From Streptomyces dangxiongensis (GTDB lineage: Bacteria > Actinomycetota > Actinomycetes > Streptomycetales > Streptomycetaceae), in the NCBI RefSeq assembly GCF_003675325.1, contig NZ_CP033073.1, forward strand, positions 1,240,001-1,304,000: DNA of 64,000 nt, given 5' to 3'. Made by a program: the position numbers and the translations under genes. Below, in pieces: positions 18,159 through 30,192 of the stretch; positions within the stretch are counted from its first letter, which is position 1, and the number at the start of each line of letters is the position of its first letter. Under the pieces are notes generated by a model, which was given only the letters and a program-made list of their open reading frames with translations, was not told where the DNA came from and made no database searches.

Positions 18159-18173
18159 AAAAGTCAGACTTTT
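18159..18173. promoter_or_regulatory. Inverted repeat in the tkt/AraC divergent promoter
   Basis: AAAAGTC-A-GACTTTT is a perfect 7-bp dyad with a one-base spacer, AT-rich in a very GC-rich setting, 53 bp before the tkt start. It is a plausible operator, possibly of the adjacent regulator, or part of a promoter. Confidence 0.5.
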
Positions 18174-18225
18174 AAGCTTGAACGCGTCCGGCCAGCCAAA
18201 CGCACTGAACGAGGATTTCTTGAAG

Positions 18226-20301
18226 ATGACGACGCAGACTTCCGACGGCTTCGAGTGGACCGGCCTCGACCGGCGCGCCGTGGACACCGCCCGTCTTCTG
18301 GCGGCCGACGCGGTACAGAAGGTCGGCAACGGGCATCCGGGCACGGCGATGGCCCTGGCGCCCGCCGCGTACACGATCTTTCAGAAGGTGATGCGTCACG
18401 ACCCGGCCGATCCCGAGTGGACCGGCCGTGACCGGTTCGTCCTCTCCCCCGGCCACACCTCGCTGACCCTGTACACGCAGCTCTTCCTCGCCGGGTACGA
18501 GCTGGAGCTCGACGACCTGAAGGCGTTCCGCACGCACGGCTCGAAGACCCCGGGCCACCCCGAGTACGGGCACACCGCGGGCGTGGAGACCACCACCGGA
18601 CCGCTGGGCCAGGGCGCCGCGAACGCCGTCGGCATGGCGATGGCCGCCCGCTACGAGCGCGGCCTGTTCGACCCGGACGCCCCCGAGGGCACCTCCCCCT
18701 TCGATCACACCGTCTGGGCGATCGTCTCCGACGGCGACCTGGAGGAGGGCGTCTCCGGCGAGGCCTCGTCCCTGGCCGGCCACCAGCGGCTCGGCAACCT
18801 GGTCTTCCTCTACGACGACAACCACATCTCCATCGAGGGCGACACCGCGACCGCGTTCTCCGAGGACGTGCTGAAGCGGTACGAGGCCTACGGCTGGCAC
18901 ACCCAGCGCGTCGAGCCCGCCGCCGACGGCGACATCGACGTACCCGCCCTGTACGACGCCCTGAAGACCGCCCGGGCGGAGACCGGGCGGCCGTCGATCA
19001 TCGCGATGCGCACGGTCATCGCCTGGCCCGCCCCGAACGCCCGGAACACCGAGGCCGCGCACGGCTCCGCGCTCGGCGAGGAGGAGATCGCCGCCACCAA
19101 GCGCCTCCTCGGCTTCGACCCGGAGCGGACGTTCGAGGTCGCCGACGAGGTCCTCGCCCACACCCGCCGCGCCCAGGACCGGGGTGCCGAGGCGCACGCG
19201 GCCTGGGACAAGCGAATCGCCGAATGGCGTACGGCCGCCCCCGAGCGGGCCGAGCTGTTCGACCGGGTCAGCAAGGGCGAGCTGCCCACGGGCTGGGAGG
19301 ACGCGCTGCCCGTGTTCGAGGAGGGCAAGCCGGTCGCCACCCGGGCCGCCTCCGGCAAGGTGCTCCAGGCGCTCGGCCCGGTCCTGCCCGAGCTGTGGGG
19401 CGGCTCCGCCGACCTCGCCGGCTCCAACAACACCACCATCGACAGGACCAGCTCCTTCCTGCCGTCGGGCAACCCGCTGCCCGAGGCAGACCCGTACGGC
19501 CGTACCGTCCACTTCGGGATCCGCGAGTTCTCCATGGCCGCCGCGATGAACGGCATCGCCCTGCACGGCAACACCCGCGTCTACGGCGGCACCTTCCTGG
19601 TGTTCTCCGACTACATGCGCAACGCCGTCCGTATGTCGGCGCTGATGCAGCTTCCGGTGACGTACGTGTGGACGCACGACTCCGTCGGTCTCGGCGAGGA
19701 CGGACCCACCCACCAGCCGGTCGAACACCTGGCCTCGCTGCGCGCGATCCCGGGCCTGAACGTCGTCCGCCCGGCGGACGCCAACGAGACCGCGATCGCC
19801 TGGGCCGAGATCCTGAGGAGGCACGCCACGAACCCCGCCCCCCACGGGCTCGCGCTCACCCGCCAGGGCGTGCCGGTGTACGCGCCGAACGAGGACGCGG
19901 CCAAGGGCGGCTACGTGCTGCGCGAGTCCTCGACGGAGGTTCCCGAGGTGATCGTCATCGCGACGGGTTCGGAGGTGCAGACGGCCGTGGCCGCGCGGGA
20001 GCGGCTGGAGGCCGAGGGGATCGGCACCCGCGTGGTGTCGATGCCGTCCGTCGAGTGGTTCGAGGAGCAGCCGCGCGCCTACCGCGAGCGGGTGCTGCCG
20101 CCGGCCGTGAAGGCCCGGGTCGCCGTCGAGGCCGGCATCGGTCTGACCTGGTACCGGTTCGTGGGCGACGCGGGCCGCATCGTCTCCCTCGAGCACTTCG
20201 GTGCCTCCGCGGACGCGAAGACCCTGTTCGCCGAGTTCGGCTTCACCCCCGAGAACGTCGCCGCGGCGGCCCGCGAGTCGCTCGCCGCCGCGCGCGCCTG
20301 A
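18226..20301 (+). CDS. tkt: Transketolase
   Basis: Thiamine-diphosphate enzyme moving two-carbon units in the non-oxidative pentose phosphate pathway, 691 residues. ATG 18226 (MTTQTSDGFEW) is used. A TTG 6 bp upstream in frame has a better-spaced GAGGA and could be the true start. Recognisable elements: GNGHPGTAM, the TPP-binding SDGDLEEGVSGEAS, FGIREFSMAAAMNG and HDSVGLGEDGPTHQPVEH. It opens a co-directional set of tkt-tal-zwf-opcA-pgi-gnd, so carbon from pentose and glucose phosphate is handled by one operon. Confidence 0.97.
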   Translation: MTTQTSDGFEWTGLDRRAVDTARLLAADAVQKVGNGHPGTAMALAPAAYTIFQKVMRHDPADPEWTGRDRFVLSPGHTSLTLYTQLFLAGYELELDDLKAFRTHGSKTPGHPEYGHTAGVETTTGPLGQGAANAVGMAMAARYERGLFDPDAPEGTSPFDHTVWAIVSDGDLEEGVSGEASSLAGHQRLGNLVFLYDDNHISIEGDTATAFSEDVLKRYEAYGWHTQRVEPAADGDIDVPALYDALKTARAETGRPSIIAMRTVIAWPAPNARNTEAAHGSALGEEEIAATKRLLGFDPERTFEVADEVLAHTRRAQDRGAEAHAAWDKRIAEWRTAAPERAELFDRVSKGELPTGWEDALPVFEEGKPVATRAASGKVLQALGPVLPELWGGSADLAGSNNTTIDRTSSFLPSGNPLPEADPYGRTVHFGIREFSMAAAMNGIALHGNTRVYGGTFLVFSDYMRNAVRMSALMQLPVTYVWTHDSVGLGEDGPTHQPVEHLASLRAIPGLNVVRPADANETAIAWAEILRRHATNPAPHGLALTRQGVPVYAPNEDAAKGGYVLRESSTEVPEVIVIATGSEVQTAVAARERLEAEGIGTRVVSMPSVEWFEEQPRAYRERVLPPAVKARVAVEAGIGLTWYRFVGDAGRIVSLEHFGASADAKTLFAEFGFTPENVAAAARESLAAARA

Positions 20302-20319
20302 TACCGACGCGAAAGAAAG

Positions 20320-21462
20320 ATGATCACTGTGACCGAAGCAATCGCGACCCCGGGCGCCCTCAAGCTCCTCGCCGACGAGGGGGTGTCGATCTGGCTGGAC
20401 GACCTGTCCCGCGAGCGGATCACCTCGGGCAGTCTCGCCGAGCTGGTGGCGAGCGGAAGCGCCGTCGGTGTCACCACCAACCCGTCGATCTTCCAGGCGG
20501 CCATCGGCTCCGGGAAGGGCTACGAGGAGCAGCTCGCCGACCTCGCCGTGCGGGGGGTGACGGTGGAGGAGGCGGTGCGGATGATGACGACCGCCGACGT
20601 GCGGGACGCCGCCGACATCCTGGAGCCCGTGTACACCGCGTCCGGCGGGCTGGACGGCCGGGTCTCCATCGAGGTCGACCCGCGTCTGGCCCACCGCACC
20701 GAGGCGACCGTCGCCGAGGCCAGGCAGCTTGCCTGGCTGGTCGACCGGCCCAACGCGATGATCAAGATCCCGGCGACCAGGGCGGGTCTCCCGGCGATCA
20801 CCGAGGTCATAGGCCTGGGCATCAGCGTCAACGTGACCCTGATCTTCTCCCTGGAGCGGTACCGCGAGGTCATGGCCGCCTACCTGGCCGGCCTGGAGAA
20901 GGCCCGCGAGCGCGGCATCGACCTGTCGACGATCCACTCGGTGGCGTCGTTCTTCGTCTCCCGCGTGGACAGCGAGACCGACAAGCGCCTGACCGCCCTC
21001 GGCACCGACGAGGCGCTCGCGCTCAAGGGCCGCGCGGCCCTCGCCAACGCCCGGCTGGCCTACGAGGCCTACGAGGAGGTCCTCGCCTCCGAACGCTGGC
21101 TCGCGCTCGCCGGTGACGGGGCGAACAGGCAGCGCCCGCTGTGGGCGTCCACCGGGGTGAAGGACCCCGCGTACAAGGACACCCTGTACGTGGACGAGCT
21201 GGTCGCGCCGGGCACCGTCAACACCATGCCGGAGGCCACGCTGCGCGCCGTCGCCGACCACGGCGTGATCACCGGTGACACGGTGACCGGCGGCTACGCG
21301 CGGGCGCGCGCCGACCTTGCCGCCCTGGAGCGGCTCGGCATCCCCTACGACGAGGTCGTCCGGCAACTGGAGGACGAGGGCGTCGCCAAGTTCGAGGCGG
21401 CCTGGCAGGACCTGCTGGACGCCGTCGCCGCGTCCCTGAAGAGCAAGGGAGTTGACGCCTGA
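20320..21462 (+). CDS. tal: Transaldolase
   Basis: Transfers dihydroxyacetone units between sugar phosphates. 380 residues, matching the long actinobacterial type. ATG 20320 lies 18 bp after tkt. The Schiff-base lysine lies in MIKIPAT, and the N-terminal signature [10 protein letters not shown] is present. The stop overlaps the zwf start by one base (TGATG), so translation is coupled. Confidence 0.97.
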   Translation: MITVTEAIATPGALKLLADEGVSIWLDDLSRERITSGSLAELVASGSAVGVTTNPSIFQAAIGSGKGYEEQLADLAVRGVTVEEAVRMMTTADVRDAADILEPVYTASGGLDGRVSIEVDPRLAHRTEATVAEARQLAWLVDRPNAMIKIPATRAGLPAITEVIGLGISVNVTLIFSLERYREVMAAYLAGLEKARERGIDLSTIHSVASFFVSRVDSETDKRLTALGTDEALALKGRAALANARLAYEAYEEVLASERWLALAGDGANRQRPLWASTGVKDPAYKDTLYVDELVAPGTVNTMPEATLRAVADHGVITGDTVTGGYARARADLAALERLGIPYDEVVRQLEDEGVAKFEAAWQDLLDAVAASLKSKGVDA

Positions 21463-23048
21463 TGACCGAGAACGCACCCGCCGCCCAGGCACCCGAGGAG
21501 GTGCGCGTGCCGGTCGACCCGGCCGCCGACTGGGTGAACCCGCTGCGGGACGCCGATGACCGCCGGCTCCCCCGGATCGCCGGGTCGTCCGGCCTGGTCA
21601 TCTTCGGCGTGACCGGTGACCTGTCCCGCAAGAAGCTCATGCCGGCCGTGTACGACCTGGCCAGCCGCGGTCTGCTGCCGCCGGGCTTCTCCCTCGTCGG
21701 GTTCGCCCGCCGGGACTGGGAGAACCAGGACTTCGCGCAGGTGGTGCACGACGCCGTACGCGAGCACTCCCGCACCCCCTTCCGTGAGGAGGTGTGGCAG
21801 CAGCTCGCCGAGGGCATGCGGTTCATCCCCGGCGACTTCGACGACGACACCGCGTTCAAGCAGCTCAAGGACGCCGTCGAGGAGCTGGACGCCTCCCGTG
21901 GCACCGGCGGCAACTTCGCCTTCTACCTCTCGGTGCCGCCGAAGTTCTTCCCCAAGGTCGTGCAGCAGCTCAAGAAGCACGGCCTGGCCAGCGCGCCGGA
22001 GGGTTCCTGGCGGCGCGCGGTCATCGAGAAGCCGTTCGGTCACGACCTGGCCAGCGCCCGCGAGCTGAACGCGCTCGTGCACGACGTGTTCGACCCGGAG
22101 CAGGTGTTCCGCATCGACCACTACCTCGGCAAGGAGACGGTCCAGAACATCCTGGCGCTGCGCTTCGCCAACCAGATGTACGAGCCGGTCTGGAACCGCT
22201 CGTACGTCGACCACGTGCAGATCACCATGGCCGAGGACATCGGCATCGGCGGCCGGGCCGGCTACTACGACGGCATCGGTGCCGCCCGGGACGTCATCCA
22301 GAACCACCTCCTCCAGCTCATGGCGCTGACCGCCATGGAGGAGCCGATCGCCTTCGACGCGGAGGCGCTGCTCACCGAGAAGCTGAAGGTGCTGAAGTCG
22401 GTGCGCCTGCCGGAGGACCTCGGCCGGCACACCGTGCGCGGACAGTACGCGACCGGCTGGCAGGGCGGCGAGAAGGTCGTCGGCTACCTGGAGGAGGACG
22501 GCATCGACCCCAAGTCGAAGACCGACACCTTCGCCGCGGTCAAGCTGGGCATCGACAACCGCCGCTGGGCCGGGGTCCCCTTCTACCTGCGCACCGGCAA
22601 GCGGCTCGGCCGCCGGGTCACCGAGATCGCGGTGGTCTTCAAGCGGGCCCCGCACTCCCCGTTCGACTCCACCGCCACCGAGGAACTGGGCTCGAACGCG
22701 ATCGTCATCCGCGTCCAGCCCGACGAGGGCATGACCGTCCGCTTCGGGTCGAAGGTGCCGGGCACCTCGATGGAGATCCGGGACGTGTCCATGGACTTCG
22801 CCTACGGCGAGTCGTTCACCGAGTCGAGCCCGGAGGCCTACGAGCGGCTCATCCTGGACGTGCTGCTCGGCGACGCCAACCTGTTCCCCCGTCACCAGGA
22901 AGTGGAAGAGTCCTGGAAGATCCTCGACCCGATCGAGGAGTACTGGGCGGCGCACGGCAAGCCGGCGCAGTACTCCTCGGGCACCTGGGGGCCGAGGGAA
23001 GCCGACGAGATGCTCGCACGAGACGGACGGAGCTGGCGCAGGCCATGA
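21462..23048 (+). CDS. zwf: Glucose-6-phosphate 1-dehydrogenase
   Basis: First oxidative step of the pentose phosphate pathway, producing NADPH and 6-phosphogluconolactone. 528 residues. The coenzyme-binding motif is GVTGDLSRKKLMP (about 49-61) and the active-site signature RIDHYLGKE lies at 217-225, with IEKPFGHD just before. It is tightly coupled on both sides, overlapping tal by 1 bp and opcA by 4 bp. No gene for 6-phosphogluconolactonase is in the operon. Confidence 0.97.
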   Translation: MTENAPAAQAPEEVRVPVDPAADWVNPLRDADDRRLPRIAGSSGLVIFGVTGDLSRKKLMPAVYDLASRGLLPPGFSLVGFARRDWENQDFAQVVHDAVREHSRTPFREEVWQQLAEGMRFIPGDFDDDTAFKQLKDAVEELDASRGTGGNFAFYLSVPPKFFPKVVQQLKKHGLASAPEGSWRRAVIEKPFGHDLASARELNALVHDVFDPEQVFRIDHYLGKETVQNILALRFANQMYEPVWNRSYVDHVQITMAEDIGIGGRAGYYDGIGAARDVIQNHLLQLMALTAMEEPIAFDAEALLTEKLKVLKSVRLPEDLGRHTVRGQYATGWQGGEKVVGYLEEDGIDPKSKTDTFAAVKLGIDNRRWAGVPFYLRTGKRLGRRVTEIAVVFKRAPHSPFDSTATEELGSNAIVIRVQPDEGMTVRFGSKVPGTSMEIRDVSMDFAYGESFTESSPEAYERLILDVLLGDANLFPRHQEVEESWKILDPIEEYWAAHGKPAQYSSGTWGPREADEMLARDGRSWRRP

Positions 23049-23971
23049 AGATCGACCTGACCGACACCACGGCAAGCAAGATCAACAAGGCGTTGGTGCA
23101 GGGCCGCCGCGCCATCGGCACACCGGCCGTGGGCATGGTCCTGACGCTGGTCATCGTCACGGACGAGGAGAACGCCTACGACTCGATCCGGGCCGCGGAG
23201 GAGGCCTCGCGCGAGCACCCCTCGCGCACCCTGGTCGTCATCAAGCGGCACGCCCGCACGCTGCGCGACCGCACCCACTCCCGGCTGGACGCCGAGGTGC
23301 GGGTCGGCTCCGAGGCGGGCACCGGCGAGACGGTCGTCCTGCGGACCTACGGCGAGGTGTCCGACCACGCCGACTCCGTCGTCCTGCCGCTGCTGCTGCC
23401 GGACGCGCCGGTGGTCGTGTGGTGGCCGGTGGACGCCCCCGACGCCCCCGCCAAGGACCCGCTGGGCGCGCTCGCCCAGCGCCGGATCACCGACCTGTAC
23501 GCCGTCGAGCGGCCCCTGGAGGTCCTGGAGGCCCGCCTGCGCGCCTACGCGCCCGGCGACACCGACCTCGCCTGGACCCGGCTCACCCCGTGGCGTTCGA
23601 TGCTGGCCGCGGCGCTGGACCAGGCCCGGGTGAAGGTGACGTCGGCGGCCGTCGAGGCCGAGGCCGACAACCCCAGCGCCGAGCTGCTGGCCCGCTGGCT
23701 GGAGGCCCGTCTGAAGGTGCCCGTGGACCGCGTGGTCAGCGCGGGCCCGGTCGTCACGGCCGTACGGCTCGGCACCTCGAACGGCGAGATCGTCATCGAC
23801 CGTCCCGAAGGGCCCCTCGCCACGCTGACCCTGCCGGGCCAGCCGCCGCGCACCCTCGCCCTCAAGGTCCGCCCCACCTCCGAACTCATCGCCGAGGAGC
23901 TGCGCCGCCTCGACGCCGACGAGATGTACGCCATCGCCCTCCAGGGCGAGGCCACCAAGGAGAACGCCTGA
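23045..23971 (+). CDS. opcA: Glucose-6-phosphate dehydrogenase assembly protein OpcA
   Basis: 308 residues, ATG overlapping the zwf stop by 4 bp. The sequence carries the conserved OpcA features: an N-terminal helix (SKINKALVQGRRAIG), the strongly hydrophobic PVVVWWPVDAP and the adjacent TDLYAVER. OpcA supports assembly or activation of G6PDH in cyanobacteria and actinobacteria, which fits its position directly after zwf. Confidence 0.93.
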   Translation: MKIDLTDTTASKINKALVQGRRAIGTPAVGMVLTLVIVTDEENAYDSIRAAEEASREHPSRTLVVIKRHARTLRDRTHSRLDAEVRVGSEAGTGETVVLRTYGEVSDHADSVVLPLLLPDAPVVVWWPVDAPDAPAKDPLGALAQRRITDLYAVERPLEVLEARLRAYAPGDTDLAWTRLTPWRSMLAAALDQARVKVTSAAVEAEADNPSAELLARWLEARLKVPVDRVVSAGPVVTAVRLGTSNGEIVIDRPEGPLATLTLPGQPPRTLALKVRPTSELIAEELRRLDADEMYAIALQGEATKENA

Positions 23972-23972
23972 C

Positions 23973-25609
<1,637 letters not shown>

Positions 25610-25615
25610 AGTGAC

Positions 25616-26503
25616 ATGACAGCCATGCAGTTGGGCCTCATCGGTCTGGGCAAGATGGGCGGCAACATGCGCGAGCGGATCCGCCGCGCCGGCCACGAGG
25701 TCGTCGGCTACGACCGCAACCCCGAGGTCTCCGACGTCAAGAGCCTCGCCGAACTGGTCGAGAAGCTGGACGCGCCCCGCCATGTGTGGGTGATGGTCCC
25801 GGCCGGGACCGCCACGCAGGGCGTCATCGACGAGCTGAAGGACCTGCTGTCCGAGGGCGACACCGTCATCGACGGCGGCAACTCCCGCTGGACGGACGAC
25901 GAGAAGCACGCCGCCGAACTCGGCGTCAAGGGCATCGGCTTCGTCGACGCCGGTGTCTCCGGCGGTGTGTGGGGCCTGGAGAACGGCTACGCGCTCATGG
26001 TCGGCGGTGACAAGGAGCACGTGCAGCGGATCCAGCCGATCTTCGACGCGCTCAAGCCGGAGGGCCCGTACGGATACGTCCACGCGGGCCGGGTCGGCGC
26101 CGGGCACTTCTCGAAGATGGTCCACAACGGCATCGAGTACGCCATGATGCAGGCCTACGCCGAGGGCTGGGAGCTGCTGGAGAAGGTCCGCTCGGTGGAC
26201 AACGTCCGCGAGGTGTTCCGCTCCTGGCAGGAGGGCACCGTCATCCGGTCCTGGCTGCTGGACCTCGCGGTCAACGCCCTGGACGACGACGAGCACCTGG
26301 AGAAGCTGCGCGGCTACGCGGAGGACTCCGGCGAGGGACGCTGGACCGTCGAGGCGGCCATCGACAACGCCGTGCCGCTGCCCGCGATCACCGCCTCGCT
26401 GTTCGCGCGGTTCGCCTCCCGGCAGGACGACTCGCCGCAGATGAAGATGATCGCCGCACTGCGCAACCAGTTCGGCGGCCACGCGGTCGAGAAGAAGGAC
26501 TGA
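25616..26503 (+). CDS. gnd: 6-phosphogluconate dehydrogenase, short decarboxylating type
   Basis: Oxidative decarboxylation of 6-phosphogluconate to ribulose-5-phosphate. 295 residues, the short GndA-like class found in many Gram-positives. The nucleotide-binding motif GLIGLGKMGGNM is at the N-terminus, then VIDGGNSRW, and the substrate/catalytic helix KMVHNGIEYAMMQAYAEG. It begins 6 bp after pgi and ends just before a GTG-started phosphatase gene, so it belongs to the same operon. Confidence 0.95.
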   Translation: MTAMQLGLIGLGKMGGNMRERIRRAGHEVVGYDRNPEVSDVKSLAELVEKLDAPRHVWVMVPAGTATQGVIDELKDLLSEGDTVIDGGNSRWTDDEKHAAELGVKGIGFVDAGVSGGVWGLENGYALMVGGDKEHVQRIQPIFDALKPEGPYGYVHAGRVGAGHFSKMVHNGIEYAMMQAYAEGWELLEKVRSVDNVREVFRSWQEGTVIRSWLLDLAVNALDDDEHLEKLRGYAEDSGEGRWTVEAAIDNAVPLPAITASLFARFASRQDDSPQMKMIAALRNQFGGHAVEKKD

Positions 26504-26509
26504 CCCGCC

Positions 26510-27103
26510 GTGGGGGACCTCCTGCTGGTCCGCCACGGTGAGACGGAGTGGAGCAGGTCGGGACGGCACACCAGTTGGACCGACCTGCCGCTGACCGGGC
26601 ACGGCGAGGAACAGGCCAAGTCCCTCGCCCCGCTCCTCACCGGCCGGACCTACGCCCTCGCCCTGGCCAGCCCGCTGAGCCGCGCGATACGCACCGCCGA
26701 GCTGGCCGGCGTGCCCGGGGTCGAGACCGAACCGGGGCTGCACGAGTGGGACTACGGCGGCTACGAGGGCATCACCACGGTCGACATCCACCGCGACCGC
26801 CCCGGCTGGGACCTGTGGACCGACGGCGTGCCGCCCGGCCCGGACGGACACCCGGGCGAGTCGCCGGCACAGATCGGCGCCCGCGCCGACCGGGTCCTGG
26901 CCCGCGTCGACGCTGCCCTCACCGAGGACGCCGGTGACGTGGTCCTCGTCGCCCACGCCCACTTCCTGCGCGTCCTCACCGCGCGCCGCCTTGGCCTGCC
27001 GCCCGCCGAGGGCCGCCTGTTCAAGCTGGCCACCGGCACGGTCAGCCGTCTGTCGACGGAGCACGGCCGCCCGGTGATCGCGGAGTGGAACGTCCAGCCG
27101 TAG
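26510..27103 (+). CDS. Histidine phosphatase family protein (phosphoglycerate mutase-like)
   Basis: 197 residues from GTG 26510, 6 bp after gnd. The catalytic histidine motif is LLVRHGETEW (residues 4-13), and the second histidine is in VVLVAHAHFLR. The acid residue lies in HEWDYGGYEG. These fit a cofactor-independent histidine phosphatase acting on sugar phosphates or similar esters. Its operon position suggests a role in sugar-phosphate homeostasis, but the substrate is not predictable. A strong hairpin follows 10 bp later. Confidence 0.88.
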   Translation: MGDLLLVRHGETEWSRSGRHTSWTDLPLTGHGEEQAKSLAPLLTGRTYALALASPLSRAIRTAELAGVPGVETEPGLHEWDYGGYEGITTVDIHRDRPGWDLWTDGVPPGPDGHPGESPAQIGARADRVLARVDAALTEDAGDVVLVAHAHFLRVLTARRLGLPPAEGRLFKLATGTVSRLSTEHGRPVIAEWNVQP

Positions 27104-27113
27104 CGGACGCCCC

Positions 27114-27158
27114 GTGTGCCCCCCGGTCCGCCGCACCGTCGGCGGCCCGGGGGCACAC
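27114..27158. terminator. Hairpin terminator at end of the pentose phosphate operon
   Basis: GTGTGCCCCCCGGTCCGCCG pairs almost perfectly with the following CGGCGGCCCGGGGGCACAC (one mismatch, one bulge). It is placed 10 bp after the last stop codon. Confidence 0.8.
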
Positions 27159-27221
27159 CGCTGACCGGGGCCCGTGAGGCCGCGTTGACAGCCGATCCCG
27201 CCCCGGGTCAGAGTCCCCCGG

Positions 27222-28686
27222 GTGGAGATCAGTGAGCTGACGGCGGCCGAGGAGCGGGTGTGGCGGGCCTTCCCGCGGGGGGATTCGGTGGACCTGCGGG
27301 AGCGCCCTGACGAGGACGCCGGAGACGGCGGCGGCTGGGGGCCCGAACGGACGGTGCGCACCCAGGTGTTGCGGGCCCTGCTGCTGGACGGGCCTCGGCA
27401 CGGCGGGGAGATAGCCTCATTGAATCTGGCGGGCGCCCGGATCACCGGCCTGCTCGACCTCCAGTACGCGACGATCGACCACCCGGTGCGGCTGCGGCAC
27501 TGCCACTTCGACGAGGCCCCGCGGTGCGACGGCGCCCGGCTGCGCGAGCTGAACCTCAGCGAGTCCGTCCTGCCCGGGCTCACCGCCCACGCCCTCCACG
27601 TGGACGGTGTCCTGCGGATGACCCGCACCCGGTGCCACGGCACCGTACGGCTCGGCGGCGCCCGCGTCACCGGCAGCCTGTACCTGGAGAGCGCCGAGGT
27701 GGCGGCGCCCGAGGAGGAGCACCCGGTGCTCCAGCTCAACCAGGCCTTCATCGGCGGTGACTTACGGGCGCCGGGCCTGCGCACCCACGGGCAGATACGG
27801 CTCAACGGCGCCGTGATCGCCGGGTCGGTCAACCTCTGCGAGGCGTGCCTGAACCATCCCGGGCAGGGCGCGCTCGACGCGCAGACACTCTCCGTGGGGA
27901 GCGACATGCTGGTCCGGCACGCCGAGGTGCACGGCTGGACGGGCCTGCGGGGCGCCCGTGTCGCGGGCCGGCTCGACCTGTCGTACACCCTCCTGTCCAA
28001 CCCGGGTAGTCCGGCGCTGCGGGCCGGCAGCACGACGATCGGCGAGCTGTGGCTGCGCAAGAGCCCGCCCATGGACGGCTCCCTCGACCTGCGCCGTGCC
28101 CAGCTCGAAGTCCTGCTGCTGGAACCGGAGGCGGTGCCCGAGGAGGTACGGCTCGGCGGCCTGACGTACACCTCGCTCACCCCGCACGCGCCCGCCGAGC
28201 GCCGCCTGCCCATGCTGGAGCGGGAACGGGACGGTTATGTCCCGCACGTCTACGAGCAGTTGACGGCCTCCTACCGCCGGACCGGGGACGACCACGCGGC
28301 CCGGTCGGTACAGCTCGCCAAGCAGCGCCGGCACCGCCACACCCTGCCCTGGTACGGCCGGCTGTGGGGCGTGGTGCAGGACGTCGCCGTCGGCTACGGC
28401 TTCCGTCCGCTGCGCGCCGCCGGCTGGCTGCTGTCGCTGCTCGCCCTCGGCTCCCGCCGCCTTCGCGCTGCACCACCCGCAACCGCTGAAGACGGACGAG
28501 GCACCACCGTTCCACCCGGTGTTCTACACGCTCGACCTGCTGCTGCCGGTGATCTCCTTCGGACAGGACTCGGCGTTCGCGCCGCGCGGTGGATACCAGG
28601 TTCTCGCCTATGTCCTGGTCCTCACCGGCTGGATCCTGGCGACGACCGTGGTCGCCGGTGTCACCCGCACGGTGAGCCGTCAGTGA
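27222..28686 (+). CDS. Beta-helix repeat membrane protein, one frameshift
   Basis: About 487 residues after repair. From about residue 60 to 290 it is built of degenerate repeats such as [15 protein letters not shown] and [15 protein letters not shown], a pentapeptide-like or beta-helical solenoid. The C-terminus carries two hydrophobic segments: [13 protein letters not shown] and, after repair, [18 protein letters not shown]. An extra C in the run 28453-28455 breaks the frame. Removing it continues [17 protein letters not shown] to a TGA at 28684. Similar Streptomyces proteins are often labelled membrane-associated oxidoreductases, but no cofactor site is visible, so I do not adopt that name. 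Confidence 0.75.
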
Positions 28687-28790
28687 CACCGCGTGCCGGG
28701 TGCCGGGCCGCCGGCCGGGCTCTGCTTCTACAATCACCGGCACGCGAACGCGCGCCCCGCCCAGGCTGCCCCCCGGCCCGAAGGAACCCG

Positions 28791-29456
28791 ATGACCAGCG
28801 TCGAAGAACCGGTAGGACCCGGCGGGCGGGTGCGCGATCCCGCCCGGACCCGGGCCGAGATCCTCGACGTGGCCACGCGCGAGTTCGCCAGGGCCGGCTA
28901 CGACGGTGCCCGGGTCGACGAGATAGCGGCCCGCACCCGGACCACGAAGCGGATGATCTACTACTACTTCGGCGGCAAGGGGCAACTGTTCACGGCCGTG
29001 CTGGAGCGGGCCTACGGGCTGATCCGGGACGCCGAGCAGCAGCTCGACGTCGAGCACCTGGACCCGGTCGGGGCGATCCGGCGGTTGGCCGAGCTGACGT
29101 TCGACCACTGCGAGCGGCACCCGGACTTCGTCCGCCTGGTCGGCATCGAGAACGTCCAGGGCGCCGGGCACACCGCGGCCTCCGGCCGGCTCGGCCCGAC
29201 CGGTTCCCCGGTCCTCGACGTGATCCGCCGCATCCTGGCCGCAGGGCAGGAGTCCGGGGTGTTCAGGGCCGGCGTGGACGCGGTCGACCTGTACGGGGTG
29301 ATCACCTCGTTCTGCTTCTTCCGGGTCGCCAACCGGCACACCTTCGGCACTCTGTTCGGCCGGGATCTGATGGACCCGGCGCAGCGCGCGCACTACCGGG
29401 CCATGCTCTCCGACATGGTGATCGCCTACCTCACGGCGGAGCGGACGCCCGGCTGA
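28791..29456 (+). CDS. TetR/AcrR-family regulator
   Basis: 221 residues, ATG 28791 with GAAGGA upstream. The helix-turn-helix is at about 22-65 ([40 protein letters not shown]), followed by a helical ligand domain with [12 protein letters not shown]. The DNA-binding motif is canonical. No target operon is obvious. The preceding gene is a separate unit about 100 bp upstream. Confidence 0.92.
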   Translation: MTSVEEPVGPGGRVRDPARTRAEILDVATREFARAGYDGARVDEIAARTRTTKRMIYYYFGGKGQLFTAVLERAYGLIRDAEQQLDVEHLDPVGAIRRLAELTFDHCERHPDFVRLVGIENVQGAGHTAASGRLGPTGSPVLDVIRRILAAGQESGVFRAGVDAVDLYGVITSFCFFRVANRHTFGTLFGRDLMDPAQRAHYRAMLSDMVIAYLTAERTPG

Positions 29457-29569
29457 CCACCGCCGCGCAACGGCCGTCCTCCGCCGGGCAGGCCGGGGGC
29501 GCGTCGCACCCGGCCGCGGGGACACCCGGCCGCGGGGACCCGGGCGGGACGGTTCCGCTCGGCGTGCCC

Positions 29570-30166
29570 TCACCCGGCGGGGTCCACCGCCGCGTCGAGC
29601 AGCGGCCCGAGTTCCCGTACGACGGTGGTCAGGGGCCGTACGTCACGCTCGGCGCGCGCCATCAGAATGGCGCCCTCCAGGGTGCTGATCATGAGGGTGG
29701 CCAGGGACCCGGCCCGTGCGGCGGGCACGCCCATGCCCGTCAGCGCCTCGGCCACCGGGCCGCTCCAGGCCGTGAACGCGGCGGCCACGGCCTGGCGGGT
29801 GGAGTCGTCCGAGGAGGCGCGGTCGACGGTGGCGGCGGCGACCGGGCAGCCCGCCGCGAAGCCGTCCCGGCCGTACTCGTCGGTCCACTGCGCGGCCATC
29901 GCCGCGAACAGCCCGCTGGGCGCCGGCTGTTCCAGGGTCGCGAGGAACCGGGCGACGCGCGTGCCCGCGTACCGGCCGGCCCATTCGACCGCCTCGTTGA
30001 CGAGCTGTTCCTTGCCGCCCGGGAAGTAGTGCTGGAGGGAGCCGCGCGGGGCGCCGGCGTGGGCGGCGACCTCGCGCATGCCGGTCGCGGCGACCCCGTC
30101 GCGCCGGATGAGCTGGGCCGCGCTGAAGACCATCCGTTCCCGCGGACCGCGCCGTGCCTGTGCCAT
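29570..30166 (-). CDS. TetR/AcrR-family repressor (LmrA/YxaF-like)
   Basis: 198 residues from ATG 30166. The N-terminal HTH reads [20 protein letters not shown], with [15 protein letters not shown] following, and the C-terminal part [18 protein letters not shown] is typical of the LmrA/YxaF C-terminal domain. It is divergent from a beta-hydroxyacid dehydrogenase gene. The 99-bp gap holds two palindromes that are almost certainly its operator, so it likely represses itself and the dehydrogenase. Confidence 0.92.
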   Translation of the reverse strand: MAQARRGPRERMVFSAAQLIRRDGVAATGMREVAAHAGAPRGSLQHYFPGGKEQLVNEAVEWAGRYAGTRVARFLATLEQPAPSGLFAAMAAQWTDEYGRDGFAAGCPVAAATVDRASSDDSTRQAVAAAFTAWSGPVAEALTGMGVPAARAGSLATLMISTLEGAILMARAERDVRPLTTVVRELGPLLDAAVDPAG

Positions 30167-30192
30167 CTCCACCTCCGGTCCTCGTCCCCACC

